Shown: positions 27,995-37,111, counted from the stretch's first letter. The stretch is 64,000 nt of DNA from Brucella sp. 21LCYQ03 (GCF_023554105.1 NZ_JAMJWE010000011.1:90955-154954), one strand, 5' to 3'. A program made the numbers and translations. Notes: generated by a model from the letters alone, not told the origin.

Positions 27995-30175
27995 TTAGAA
28001 CTTCTGTGTCAGAGACAGTTTGAAGTAGCGACCTGCTTCTGTGTTGCGCTCAGTAACATTCGCAACGCTTGTAAGATTCATTGCATCATAATAACTCTTA
28101 TCGAAGAGGTTATAGACGCCGGCCTGCAAGCGTGTACCATTGAGCTGCTTGGGTTCCCACCAGCTCGTCACGTTGACGACACCGTAGCCTGGGAGCCTAC
28201 GTGTCCCACTGGCACCTCTGCCAGAAATGGTCTGATTGATATAGGCAGCTGCAACAACGCTCGTGTCCACACCCCAAGTTTCAGCATTGTAGCCAACGCC
28301 GACCACGCCTTTGAATGGCTGCGATGATGACAATGGAATATCATCGTCAAGGTTCATTGCTTTAGAATAAGCAAGCGTACCATGCACGTTGAAGCCATTT
28401 ACAAAATTATGATGCGCTTTGACTTCAATACCAGCAATCCGCGCCTTGTTGAGGTTACGGAAGGTAGTCAAGCCGTCTTTATATATATCGGTAGGAGTAA
28501 CCTCTGTATCGATGAAGTTGTTGTAACGATTTGCGAAGACGGTGACTTTTGCACCGGAATCCTCATTGCCAAACTTGGCTCCGACATCGATCCCATAACC
28601 TGTTTCGGGCTTCAGGTCTGGATTGCCAATTGTTCCATAGCTTGCTGAAAGATAGGTTACATAGAGCTGATCGATCTCAGGCGCTTTGTATGTTGACGAG
28701 ATCTGCGCAAAGAGTTCAAGGTCTGGTGTTGCTTGATATGAGAAACGGATTTTTGGCGATACCCGAGCGTTTGAATTGTTGTCATATCCACTAAGCGAAT
28801 CCGGCTCATATTTGAACCAATCAAAACGCAGGCCAGGGGTAATTGCAAAAGGAGTGTCACCGATTTCAATGCGGTCTTCGGCAAATAAACCTAATCTGTA
28901 TGCGTCAACGTCAGGTGTATCCTGCTGATTGATGTGCAAGAATGCGCAGGTGAAGTTCACGACTCCGCGGATACAAGCATCGTCACCGGTGAAAGATTGC
29001 GTGCTTTTGCCAATGCTAAAATCACCGCCAACAGTTAGCGAGTGGGATAGTGCTCCAGTGTCAAAACCAAGGTTTGCATAACCACTTGCGCCATAACGCT
29101 CATCTTCAAGCTTAAAATGACGGCTGAATGGTCCTGCAAGTGCACCTTTGCGAATTGTATCAGTGCCATACATGCGCGTCATTTTTTGCCAGTAAACAGT
29201 CGCCCAAGCATTGTTAACGAGGCCGTCGTTCTGACTTTCATAGCGATAATCAAGCGAGACGCGGTCACGATCATTCTTGCGGTTTTGATTGTAATCTCGA
29301 TTGTTATAGGTCGTTCCGGCATCTGAATTTAGATTTGTATTCGAATCATAGCGGTTGCGTTCAGCGGTTATCCCGATGGTGTGGCCGCCTTCGAGTTCCT
29401 GACGCAGTTTGAACATCAGGTTGCTGCGATCGTAGTCCTTCGGGTCTGCTTCGGTACGGGCTGGACCAAAGCCACCAACATCGCCGGTTCCGTTAATCTC
29501 ATGGCCCCGCTTGTACGACCCCTGAAACAGAACGGACGTATTCTGGATTTTCTGTGCGACAGCGCCCGATCCAATGAACGAACTATCCGAGCCATCATAG
29601 GTGAGCTTTACAAGGCCACCAAATGCTTTGCCGGGAGCAAGCAGGTCTTCTGGCTCAAGGGTTTTAAGTGCGATTGCACCGCCCATTGCGCCAGAACCCA
29701 GACGGCTCGCATCAGCTCCATACAGAACGTCAAATGTTGAGAGAGCAGATAGGTCATATCCGTCACTACCGCCACCATTCACATCACTGCGAATTTCTGC
29801 ATTGAGGTAAGGGATTGCAATGCCGTCGATGGTTGTCAGGACGCGGCTATCCTGTAAACCGCGAATATTCACGCCACCTGTAGTGGCATTAACGGACAGG
29901 CCCGGCTCCAGCGTATTCGTCAAATCCTTGACAGAATCGATGTTGTTTTTGCGAATTTCTTCGGCTGTGACCACATTTGCCAGAGGGGTATCGGCGACCG
30001 ATCCCTTCATAACGCGTGAGCTTTTGATAACAATTGGCTTTAGCGTAACACCATCATTTTCTGTCGCTGCAGTCTGTTGCTGCGCGAACGCACTTTGAGT
30101 CATCGCCATGATTACGACAGCAAGACCCGTGCTCGTCAGAAATGACCGCTTCTGTTCCCCGTTAATTACCCGCAT
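27995..30175 (-). CDS. bhuA: TonB-dependent haem/haemoglobin receptor (BhuA-like)
   Basis: This outer-membrane receptor has about 726 residues when started at MRVINGEQKRSF (ATG 30175, AGGAG ten bases upstream). The longer frame from 30247 adds 24 unlikely residues. A signal peptide (LAVVIMAMTQSAFA) precedes the plug domain with VNIRGLQDSRVLTTIDG. The 22-stranded barrel ends with the C-terminal phenylalanine SLTQKF that is typical of outer-membrane proteins. The receptor repeat signatures YKAPEIDQLY and NPDLKPETGYGID are of the TonB haemoglobin/haem type. It works with the HmuTUV importer encoded divergently next to it. Confidence 0.93.
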   Translation of the reverse strand: MRVINGEQKRSFLTSTGLAVVIMAMTQSAFAQQQTAATENDGVTLKPIVIKSSRVMKGSVADTPLANVVTAEEIRKNNIDSVKDLTNTLEPGLSVNATTGGVNIRGLQDSRVLTTIDGIAIPYLNAEIRSDVNGGGSDGYDLSALSTFDVLYGADASRLGSGAMGGAIALKTLEPEDLLAPGKAFGGLVKLTYDGSDSSFIGSGAVAQKIQNTSVLFQGSYKRGHEINGTGDVGGFGPARTEADPKDYDRSNLMFKLRQELEGGHTIGITAERNRYDSNTNLNSDAGTTYNNRDYNQNRKNDRDRVSLDYRYESQNDGLVNNAWATVYWQKMTRMYGTDTIRKGALAGPFSRHFKLEDERYGASGYANLGFDTGALSHSLTVGGDFSIGKSTQSFTGDDACIRGVVNFTCAFLHINQQDTPDVDAYRLGLFAEDRIEIGDTPFAITPGLRFDWFKYEPDSLSGYDNNSNARVSPKIRFSYQATPDLELFAQISSTYKAPEIDQLYVTYLSASYGTIGNPDLKPETGYGIDVGAKFGNEDSGAKVTVFANRYNNFIDTEVTPTDIYKDGLTTFRNLNKARIAGIEVKAHHNFVNGFNVHGTLAYSKAMNLDDDIPLSSSQPFKGVVGVGYNAETWGVDTSVVAAAYINQTISGRGASGTRRLPGYGVVNVTSWWEPKQLNGTRLQAGVYNLFDKSYYDAMNLTSVANVTERNTEAGRYFKLSLTQKF

Positions 30176-30326
30176 TGCCCAGTTTCTCCTGAAGGCCACC
30201 AGAAAAATTCCCACAACTTTTTGAAGTGAGAAAGTTAAACATCTCAATAAGTTACAAACTTTCCATCCCGAGGAAAGTGAATGCGCTGGCTGGAAGGTGA
30301 ACCTTCGGGCTTGCTCTGGAAAAAAA

Positions 30327-30381
30327 GATTATTAAACTTGACTCGATTAATCCAGTAAGGCAGTGATTATTAAACATGACT
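30327..30381. repeat. Tandem 17-bp repeat in the bhuA-hmuP control region
   Basis: GATTATTAAACTTGACT (30327-30343) and GATTATTAAACATGACT (30365-30381) differ at one base and start 38 bases apart, between the divergent haem genes. The second copy runs into the IRO-like site. This looks like a duplicated regulator site, possibly for RirA or HmuP. Confidence 0.7.
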
Positions 30382-30391
30382 TAGCATGTCA
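30377..30391. promoter_or_regulatory. IRO-like operator (TGA-N9-TCA) for RirA
   Basis: TGACTTAGCATGTCA fits the rhizobial iron-responsive operator form TGA-N9-TCA exactly. It lies about 67 bases upstream of the hmuP start and between the two divergent haem units. rirA itself lies at the end of the locus, so repression of haem uptake by RirA under iron-rich conditions is a reasonable inference. Confidence 0.65.
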
Positions 30392-30457
30392 ACTAATGAT
30401 TTGTGAGCAGTTAAGTCGGTTATTGAAAACGGCCATAACTGGCGCAGAGGCAGTAAA

Positions 30458-30718
30458 ATGAACAGGCGAATCCATATCGACATGCAGGTGCGGTTGCCGC
30501 GTGAACGCGTCTCCAGCCGCATGCCCGAAATCCAGCCGCATCTTGATACGGCAGGATCAACTCAATCGCGTGCTTCTGAACAGTCTTATGAATCGAAACT
30601 CAAAACATACGGCAGCCGTGAGCTTTTCAATGGTTCCCGCGAAGTGGCGATAGAGCACGGCGGCTCTCTCTATCGTTTAAAAATCACCCGTCAAGGCAAG
30701 CTCATCCTTAACAAATAG
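30458..30718 (+). CDS. hmuP: Hemin uptake protein HemP/HmuP
   Basis: This small 86-residue protein ends in the family signature [20 protein letters not shown] followed by [14 protein letters not shown]. In Sinorhizobium and Bradyrhizobium, HmuP acts as a coactivator for the haem receptor gene, so the divergent bhuA is the likely target. The first 45 residues are Arg/Ser-rich and not conserved. The start is ATG 30458 with GAGGCAG upstream. hmuS begins ten bases after its stop. Confidence 0.9.
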   Translation: MNRRIHIDMQVRLPRERVSSRMPEIQPHLDTAGSTQSRASEQSYESKLKTYGSRELFNGSREVAIEHGGSLYRLKITRQGKLILNK

Positions 30719-30728
30719 GCAACAAAAG

Positions 30729-31805
30729 ATGACGACCCAGACCAAGCCCTCCCCAGAGCAAATACTCAAGGCACGGGCAGATAACCCCAAAATGCGTGAG
30801 CGCGATTTTGCGCAAAGCCTCGGGATATCAGAAGCCGATTTTATTGCGGCTTACACTGGTGCAGAAGCCGATAGTGCAATTTCTGCCCGCCGCATTCGCG
30901 CAGATGTTGAAACACTGCTCAAACATGCACCGTCGCTCGGTGAAGTCATGGCACTTACACGCAACGAAAGTGCTGTGCATGAAAAGATCGGCCCATTTGA
31001 GAAGACGATTTGGGGCCCGCATGCGTCCCTGACGCTTGGCAAAGAAATTGACCTTCGCATTTTTCCAAAACATTGGGTGCATGGTTTTGCTGTCGCAAAG
31101 CCGGATGGCGAGCATATTCGCCGTAGCCTTCAGTTTTTTGATGCGTCGGGTGAAGCGGTACACAAAATTCACTTACGCCCTACATCCAATTTGGAAGCTT
31201 ATGAACAACTGGTTTCTGAGTTGTTGCTTGAAGATCAGACGCCTGCGATCGAAACGAAGCCAATCGCTGCCAAAGCCCACAAAGCAGATGTTTCAACAGT
31301 TGATGGCGAAGCTTTCCGTGAACGCTGGGGCGCCCTCACTGATGTTCACCAGTTCGTCGGCCTTCTGAAAGATTTTGGTGTTGATCGTCATCAGGCAGTA
31401 CATCTTGCCGGTCACGATTTTGCATGGCGCGTTGATCTCTCGGCAGTTGAAGCCATGATGAGCCATGTTGTCCAACAACAGACTCCGATCATGTGCTTTG
31501 TTGGTAGCCGTGGCTGTATCCAGATTCACACTGGCACGATTGCGGAAATTAAGACGATGGGTCCATGGCTCAACGTACTCGATCCGACGTTCCATTTGCA
31601 TTTGCGCGCTGATCACATTGCCGACGCGTGGGTTGTTCGCAAACCTACGAAGGATGGCCATGTCACATCGCTAGAGGCTTATGATGCAAATGGTGAGCTG
31701 ATTATTCAGTTCTTCGGTGAACGTCATGAAGGTGAGGTCGAACTTGCGGACTGGCGTTTGATTACTGAGAACCTGCCGCGTCTGCCACAGTCGACGGCGG
31801 CTTAG
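30729..31805 (+). CDS. hmuS: Haem-handling protein HmuS (HemS/ChuX family)
   Basis: The 358-residue cytoplasmic protein has two halves of the HemS/ChuS fold. Landmarks are MRERDFAQSLGISEADFI near the start, GPFEKTIWGPHASLTLG, AFRERWGALTDVHQFVGLL and CFVGSRGCIQIHTGTIAEI, and DPTFHLHLRADHIADAWVV, in which the histidines are candidate haem ligands. The family carries or degrades haem after import. It sits between hmuP and hmuT, with 83 bases to the hmuT start. Confidence 0.93.
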   Translation: MTTQTKPSPEQILKARADNPKMRERDFAQSLGISEADFIAAYTGAEADSAISARRIRADVETLLKHAPSLGEVMALTRNESAVHEKIGPFEKTIWGPHASLTLGKEIDLRIFPKHWVHGFAVAKPDGEHIRRSLQFFDASGEAVHKIHLRPTSNLEAYEQLVSELLLEDQTPAIETKPIAAKAHKADVSTVDGEAFRERWGALTDVHQFVGLLKDFGVDRHQAVHLAGHDFAWRVDLSAVEAMMSHVVQQQTPIMCFVGSRGCIQIHTGTIAEIKTMGPWLNVLDPTFHLHLRADHIADAWVVRKPTKDGHVTSLEAYDANGELIIQFFGERHEGEVELADWRLITENLPRLPQSTAA

Positions 31806-31888
31806 GTGTAAGCGTTTTAAGTCTTTGTTTTAATGTGAATTCCGGAGATGGTCGCCATTTCCGGAATGCGCATGTGAAGGGTATAGAT

Positions 31889-32782
31889 ATGGCAATCATT
31901 TGTTCGCGTATCGGGCGCTGCGCTGCTCTGGCTTTTGTCGCCGGCACAATTTCCTTTAGCGGAGTGGCAAGCGCCGACACGGTTGAAAAAATAACCGATA
32001 CATCAAGACTGGTTTCTGTAGGCGGCGCGGTGACAGAAATCGTCTACGCGCTTGGCGCGGGTGACAAGCTCGTTGCGCGTGACCAGACAAGCACCTATCC
32101 GGAACAAGCTCGTGAACTGGTAGATGTCGGCTATATGCGTCGTCTATCGCCAGAAGGCGTTCTTTCGGTGAACCCGAGCGGCATTTTATTATCCGAAGGA
32201 AGCGGCCCACCTGAAACACTCGACGTATTGGAAAAGGCTTCGGTTCCGATTGTTCTCATTCCAGATGATCACACGGGGGAGGGCGTTATTGCCAAGATTA
32301 ACGTTATTGGCAAGGCGCTTGGACTGGAAGATAAGGCGAAAGTACTCGCAGATGACGTCTCACGAGACCTCGAGGCTGCGCAAAAGATCTCGGCCGATCA
32401 GAATCCACGCAAGCGCGTGCTGTTTATTATATCCGCTCAGAATGGACGCATTACCGCATCTGGAACGGGTACAGGTGCAAACGGCATCATCACGCTTGCT
32501 GGTGGTTTGAATGCTATTGATGCTTATCAGGGCTACAAACAGCTAACCGATGAAGCCATTGAAAAAGCCGCGCCCGACATGATCCTTACAATGGGTATTG
32601 GCAAAGACAGTGTTCAAAAGGAAGAGCTTTTGAAGAACCCGGCTCTTGCTAATTCTCCAGCTGGTCGAAACGGCAATATTGTTCAGATGGATTCGCTTTA
32701 TCTCCTTGGCTTTGGTCCGCGCACTGGGGCAGCAAGTCGAGAATTGTCTGAAAAGCTGTATGGCAATCAGGCAGCACAATAA
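31889..32782 (+). CDS. hmuT: Periplasmic haem-binding protein HmuT
   Basis: The 297-residue binding protein starts at ATG 31889 (MAIICSRIGRCAALAFVAGT), which gives a proper signal peptide ending at VASA-DT; AAGGG lies eight bases upstream. An earlier ATG at 31835 would add 18 hydrophilic residues and break the signal. The cluster-A-9 (BtuF/HmuT-like) fold is seen in RLVSVGGAVTEIVYALGAG, VARDQTSTYPEQA and VGYMRRLSPEGVLSVNPSG. The conserved tyrosine in VGYMRRLS is the likely haem ligand, as in HmuT/ShuT. Confidence 0.93.
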   Translation: MAIICSRIGRCAALAFVAGTISFSGVASADTVEKITDTSRLVSVGGAVTEIVYALGAGDKLVARDQTSTYPEQARELVDVGYMRRLSPEGVLSVNPSGILLSEGSGPPETLDVLEKASVPIVLIPDDHTGEGVIAKINVIGKALGLEDKAKVLADDVSRDLEAAQKISADQNPRKRVLFIISAQNGRITASGTGTGANGIITLAGGLNAIDAYQGYKQLTDEAIEKAAPDMILTMGIGKDSVQKEELLKNPALANSPAGRNGNIVQMDSLYLLGFGPRTGAASRELSEKLYGNQAAQ

Positions 32783-32850
32783 GAATTATGCCTGCTGTGT
32801 CTTCGTGTAGGCAGGCATATGGCGGAAACCCGCAATAAGGACATATCGAA

Positions 32851-33969
32851 ATGACCAGCCAAGACCGCACGGCAGAACCCGGAGGCTTTGCTATGCGTGA
32901 TCAGACCGAAAATCAACATGCCGGAGACCGTTCCACACGAGCACGTCTGGCAATCGTTGTTCTCTCCGTAGTTCTCTGTATCACAGCAATTTTCAGCCTC
33001 ACCGCAGGCGCTTCAGATGCTTCTGTGATGGCAGTTTTCCGCGCACTTGCTTTTGGCACAGGTGAAAGCGTTGAGGCATTTCGGCGTGATCATTTAATTA
33101 TCATGGAAATACGCTTTCCGCGTATCATCATGGGAATGCTCGTAGGAGCAGGGCTGGCTGTTTCTGGAGCCGTTATGCAAGGGTTGTTCCGCAATCCGCT
33201 TGCCGACCCCGGTCTGGTCGGCGTTTCCGCGGGTGCAAGCCTTGGCGCTGTTTCGATGATTGTTCTTGGCGGAACTACGCTCGCACCGCTTTACCTCTTT
33301 TTGGGCCTCTATGCTCTTCCTATAGCTGCGTTTGCAGGCGGTCTTGTCACAACATTGCTTCTTTACCGCGTGGCGACCAGACGTGGGCGCACATCCGTCG
33401 CTACCATGCTGCTTGCAGGTATTGCACTTGGCGCGCTTACCGGTGCTGCAACAGGCGCACTGATTTATATATCGGATGATCGTCAGTTGCGAGATTTGAC
33501 GTTTTGGGGGCTCGGTTCACTTGCCGGCGCAACGTGGGGCAAGATTGGTACAGCAGGACCGATAATTGCCATTGTTCTCGTTGCCACACCGTTTCTTGCG
33601 CGCGGTCTAAATGCTTTGGCATTAGGAGAGGCGGCTGCGGGACACCTTGGTATACCTGTGCAGCGCATTAAGAATGTTGCGATTGTCACAGTTGCTGCGG
33701 CAACCGGTGCGACGGTGGCAATATCCGGTGGTATTGGCTTTGTCGGTATTGTCGTTCCGCATATGTTGCGTCTAAGTATCGGGCCCGATCACAGGTTTCT
33801 CTTGCCAGCTTCCGCACTACTGGGCGCTATTTTGTTGCTTCTTGCAGATGCTGTAAGCCGCACAATTGTAGCACCTGCGGAACTACCGATTGGGATCATC
33901 ACTGCAGTTTGTGGCGCACCATTTTTCCTCTGGATATTGCTGCGCCAACGCGGTGTTTTGGATCTTTGA
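32851..33969 (+). CDS. hmuU: Haem ABC transporter permease HmuU
   Basis: The 372-residue permease is of the FecCD/BtuC family with about ten hydrophobic segments. Typical stretches are RFPRIIMGMLVGAGLAVSG, QGLFRNPLADPGLVGVSAGA and GFVGIVVPHMLRL, the loop that contacts the ATPase. An AAGGA site precedes ATG 32851. The N-terminal 30 residues are hydrophilic; a shorter start at ATG 32893 (MRDQTENQ) is possible. It follows hmuT and precedes hmuV by nine bases. Confidence 0.93.
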   Translation: MTSQDRTAEPGGFAMRDQTENQHAGDRSTRARLAIVVLSVVLCITAIFSLTAGASDASVMAVFRALAFGTGESVEAFRRDHLIIMEIRFPRIIMGMLVGAGLAVSGAVMQGLFRNPLADPGLVGVSAGASLGAVSMIVLGGTTLAPLYLFLGLYALPIAAFAGGLVTTLLLYRVATRRGRTSVATMLLAGIALGALTGAATGALIYISDDRQLRDLTFWGLGSLAGATWGKIGTAGPIIAIVLVATPFLARGLNALALGEAAAGHLGIPVQRIKNVAIVTVAAATGATVAISGGIGFVGIVVPHMLRLSIGPDHRFLLPASALLGAILLLLADAVSRTIVAPAELPIGIITAVCGAPFFLWILLRQRGVLDL

Positions 33970-33978
33970 GGGACTGAT

Positions 33979-34779
33979 ATGATTGAGACAAAGAACTTAA
34001 GCGTTGCCATTGGAGGCAAAAAAATAATCGAGAACATCGATTTTATTGCTCATCCAGGTGAAGTAACCGCCATCGTCGGTCCCAACGGTTCAGGTAAAAC
34101 TACTCTCTTACGCGCGCTATCTGGCGATCTATCATATACGGGAATAGCGCTTCTTGATGGTGAGGATTTTTCCAAGATCAAGCCATGGAGAATGGCCGCA
34201 CGTCGGGCGGTTCTGCCGCAAGCCAGCGCTCTGTCTTTTCCATTCACCGTTCGTGAAATCGTTCATATTGGTTTAACGGGCGGTTTTAGTGGCGTATCAG
34301 GCGTAGAGCAGGAAAGACTTCCTGATCTAGCTTTGCAAAAAGTCGATCTGTCTGGTTTTAGCGGCAGGCTATATCAGGAGCTCTCCGGCGGCGAACAACA
34401 ACGTGTACAGCTTGCGCGTGTGCTATGTCAGGTTTGGAAGCCTGTCGTTGATAGCAAGCCACGTTATCTGTTTCTGGACGAGCCTATTTCGAGCCTTGAT
34501 ATAAAACATCAGATTACCGTGATGGAGATTGCGCGCGATTTCGCATCTTCTGGTGGTGGTGTTATCGCCATTCTTCATGATCTCAATCTGACAGCTATGT
34601 TTGCTGACAGTATAGCCGTCATGCATAAGGGTATGTTGGATACAATTGGCACGCCGCAAAATGCACTGACCGATGACCGACTTGAGCGCGTATATGAATG
34701 TTCCCTGCGCGTGGGTGTTCCACCTGTAAAAGGCGTGCCGTTTGTGCTCCCACAATCGGCTTATTCGGCTAGGCTGTAA
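33979..34779 (+). CDS. hmuV: Haem ABC transporter ATP-binding protein HmuV
   Basis: This 266-residue ATPase carries Walker A GPNGSGKTT, the signature LSGGEQQRVQLARVL, and Walker B YLFLDEPISSLD with the switch histidine in AILHDLNLT. It matches HmuV/FecE-type proteins. It powers haem passage through HmuU and closes the hmuPSTUV transcription unit, followed by a strong bidirectional terminator. Confidence 0.94.
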   Translation: MIETKNLSVAIGGKKIIENIDFIAHPGEVTAIVGPNGSGKTTLLRALSGDLSYTGIALLDGEDFSKIKPWRMAARRAVLPQASALSFPFTVREIVHIGLTGGFSGVSGVEQERLPDLALQKVDLSGFSGRLYQELSGGEQQRVQLARVLCQVWKPVVDSKPRYLFLDEPISSLDIKHQITVMEIARDFASSGGGVIAILHDLNLTAMFADSIAVMHKGMLDTIGTPQNALTDDRLERVYECSLRVGVPPVKGVPFVLPQSAYSARL

Positions 34780-34791
34780 AAGGTCGATTAT

Positions 34792-34831
34792 AAAAAGGGC
34801 ATAAAACCTTCACGATTTTAAGCCCTTTTTT
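34792..34831. terminator. Bidirectional terminator between hmuV and rirA
   Basis: The sequence reads AAAAAGGGCATAAAA, a short loop, then TTTTAAGCCCTTTTTT. This near-perfect hairpin is flanked by A and T runs and lies between two convergent genes. Confidence 0.85.
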
Positions 34832-34847
34832 GTCGATTTTTCTAAAG

Positions 34848-35315
34848 TTAACTCGCAATGCTCTGTGTTGCTTCAAGATCTTCGTCAAGTCCGAGCAAGG
34901 CGCGAACATTCGGGCGAGCTTTGACCAAATCAGCAATACTATATTTCATTAACACGCCAAAAAAAGCATTGAGCGCCTCGCGTAATGCTGAATTAAGACC
35001 ACAGCTATCCACAAGCGGACACTCTGAGGCATCATTTTCGAAGCATTCAGCCATGGCAAAATTTTCTTCTGTCACGCGCACGACATCGAATAGAGAAATA
35101 TCCTTGGCTGCTCGTCCCAGACGCACACCACCATTACGGCCGCGTACAGTCTCAACCAGCTTATGCTCGACAAGTGGTTGCAATATCTTAAAAAGAAAAA
35201 GCTCGGATACACCATAAGCACGGGCGATTTCAGGAACGCGGCTTAACTTACCGTCGTTAGCGGCACAATACATAAGCATCCGAATGGCATAATTTGTCTG
35301 ACGTGTGAGACGCAT
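34848..35315 (-). CDS. rirA: Rrf2-family iron-responsive regulator RirA
   Basis: The 155-residue protein begins MRLTRQTNYAIRMLMYCAAN, the classic Rrf2 winged-helix start. The three cysteines of the Fe-S cluster appear in CFENDASECPLVDSC, as in rhizobial RirA. RirA represses iron-uptake genes when iron is sufficient by reading its cluster. The gene converges on the haem-uptake operon it probably controls, and an Irr-box-like site lies about 144 bases upstream of its start. Confidence 0.93.
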   Translation of the reverse strand: MRLTRQTNYAIRMLMYCAANDGKLSRVPEIARAYGVSELFLFKILQPLVEHKLVETVRGRNGGVRLGRAAKDISLFDVVRVTEENFAMAECFENDASECPLVDSCGLNSALREALNAFFGVLMKYSIADLVKARPNVRALLGLDEDLEATQSIAS

Positions 35316-36313
35316 CGATTATTCCTTTCAACACATCCTTAAATTTTCCAGATCGTTTCACAATCGGAAAATTTTGCTTTTGGTTAGATCACAATCCCTA
35401 TCGGAGGCCCGAGGTTTCAAGGATATGTGTCAAGCGATGCATTTTGCTCGAATCCACTTTAGAACTATTCTTAAAATATATGAAGTGTTTTATCACCTTT
35501 AAAGGGCAAAAAAACAATTCATTACGCTATCGTGATCGTGATCGAATTTTGCCCACGATGCTTATTTATGATTGGCAGGGAACTACCAGTTTTCCGAACC
35601 AAGCACGTCATTATTGAAAAAGCTATCCCGACAACACTTGGATTATCGTGAAAGCGGTAGAAGGTTCCTCAAAGCCGTTTGTTTTAAAATATCATTTCAT
35701 CCGAAACTCTATTTCAATAAACCTGGCTTTCGACTTCGACAATGGGCCTATATCCGATACTACAATCGAACTAAGATTATCATTGCGTGTGTTGAGAGGA
35801 ATAATCTACGGATAGTGGATCTCTGTAGCAGACGATTTATTCGGGTTTACTGCCAGTTTTTCTATTGCGCGAACAATCTCTATTGCGTTTATTGAAAGTG
35901 TGACCACTACAATCTCTGCTTTTTAACCTCAATAAATACTTCGTGCGATTCTAATATCAACCATTTTTATGATATCGCTACTCAAGTTTATATCCTATAA
36001 TCAAAAAGGGCAATCAATAGAGTCTGTTTCCCGCGAATGACTGTTCCAGGCAGATTGACAAATTATGCTTATTGCCTTGATTTCGGCGAAACAAGAATTG
36101 ATCTTGAGTGACCAGAACATTTGATAATTTGCATCCTGCTAAATCTTTATTCACATGCAATGTTGGTAATGTGTGCAAATGCAGCAGAACAAGTTGACGC
36201 AGCGATAAAAACTGCTAAGTAATCTCTCGCTGAGTTAATGGGTAGCAAATCGGAGCAATCACTGATTTGAGGTTTTTCTGAATCTGGGAAAAGCAGAACC
36301 ATTACAAATACTT
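35316..36313. other. Long intergenic stretch between rirA and tRNA-Ser
   Basis: About one kilobase without a credible gene. The open frames here (for example 35572-35895) have no recognisable family, poor codon use and no ribosome-binding site. It holds the rirA promoter region with the Irr-like site at 35459-35473. The rest is AT-rich sequence without a pattern I can name. Confidence 0.5.
35459..35473. promoter_or_regulatory. Irr-box-like site upstream of rirA
   Basis: TTAGAACTATTCTTA matches TTAGAAYNRTTCTAA at all but one position. It lies on the promoter side of rirA. In Agrobacterium, rirA is reported to be repressed by Irr under low iron, which fits this placement. Confidence 0.6.
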
Positions 36314-36403
36314 GGAGGGGTGGCCGAGCGGTTTAAGGCACCGGTCTTGAAAACCGGCGTGCGAGAGATTGTACCGTGGGTTCGAATCCCACCCCCTCCG
36401 CCA
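36314..36403 (+). tRNA. tRNA-Ser (anticodon TGA)
   Basis: The 90-base gene has an acceptor stem GGAGGGG / CCCCTCC, a D-arm GGCCGAGCGGTTTAAGGC, an anticodon arm CCGGTCTTGAAAACCGG with anticodon TGA, a long variable arm as expected for serine, a T-arm GTGGGTTCGAATCCCAC, and an encoded CCA end. A prophage-like region begins about 60 bases downstream, but the tRNA 3' end is not duplicated further along as far as I can see. Confidence 0.95.
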
Positions 36404-36465
36404 TTTACTCTTTCAAGCAGATACACCCGCGTTCATTGGCGTTCAAAAGCCATTGTAAACCCTGA

Positions 36466-36489
36466 TGTAGCGTGTCGCGCGGTTTGGCA
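36466..36489 (+). repeat. Candidate transposable-phage right end, copy 1
   Basis: The 24-base sequence beginning TGTAGCGTGTCGCGCGGTTT is repeated exactly at 42467-42490. Both copies start with TG, like the termini of Mu-type phages. In both, the next 60 bases hold related TTAAGC-GCC-TTTAAA motifs that could be transposase-binding sites. The flanking bases before the two copies differ, which marks this as a boundary. The com-like operon starts just inside copy 1, as com-mom does at the right end of Mu. Confidence 0.6.
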
Positions 36490-36547
36490 GCAAATCAAAG
36501 TTTTTAAGCAGCCTTTAAAGGCACTCTAAAAGCCGCCTCAAAGTCTC

Positions 36548-37111
36548 CTAAGCCGATATGGCTTCTAAACACTCCTGATCATTCGCCGGTATAAAGCCGA
36601 AAGCCTCTAAATGACTGGCCGCCAGGAGAATCAATTCAACGCCCAGAGGCCCAAGCGAACGACGCCAAAGATCGGCCGCCGTCTCTCCCGTATGAACAAA
36701 GCACCATTCCTGAAAAGCCACGGCACCCGCGTCGAACTCATCGTTTAGATGATAGATCGAGCCACCAGCAATTTTATCACCAGCAGCGACGGTGTCTTCA
36801 ATCGCTCGCTTGCCCCGATGGAGCGGCAGGAGCGACGGGTGGTAGCCGATACAAAACGACGCCGTGTTGCGAACACTCGCAGGGACGAACACATGCGCAT
36901 GCGCGCAAACGATCAGGTCCAGGCTAAAGCGTTCAAGACGGCTCAAGCCTTCATCACCATAGGCGATTGCTTCAATACCGAGGGAATATCCCGAACGGTA
37001 AAGACGGTCGCCGGATGATGGGGCCGCGACATAGGCAATCTCGTGATCATTCACCAGAGCGTCGAAGACGGCGGAAGCAAGCCATTTCTGCCCGATAATT
37101 CCTATTCTCAT
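36548..37111 (-). CDS. Formyltransferase-like protein of the prophage modification operon
   Basis: The 187-residue protein has the formyltransferase (Fmt/GART) fold: Rossmann-like start MRIGIIGQKWLASAVFDAL, then HPSLLPLHRGKRAIEDTV and GGSIYHLNDEFDAGAV. The catalytic His (residue 91) and Asp (residue 127) are kept. The usual catalytic Asn two residues before the His is replaced by Gly (CIGYHPSLLP instead of N-x-HPSLLP). It lacks the C-terminal domain of methionyl-tRNA formyltransferase, so it is not a housekeeping Fmt. Its ATG overlaps the stop of the upstream ATPase-GNAT gene by four bases. I infer a role in preparing or transferring a one-carbon group for a DNA or nucleotide modification. 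Confidence 0.7.
   Translation of the reverse strand: MRIGIIGQKWLASAVFDALVNDHEIAYVAAPSSGDRLYRSGYSLGIEAIAYGDEGLSRLERFSLDLIVCAHAHVFVPASVRNTASFCIGYHPSLLPLHRGKRAIEDTVAAGDKIAGGSIYHLNDEFDAGAVAFQEWCFVHTGETAADLWRRSLGPLGVELILLAASHLEAFGFIPANDQECLEAISA

Noticed and set aside
35305..35895. Two + strand frames between rirA and tRNA-Ser
   Set aside because: They have no family resemblance, unusual composition and no ribosome-binding site; this looks like non-coding AT-rich sequence.
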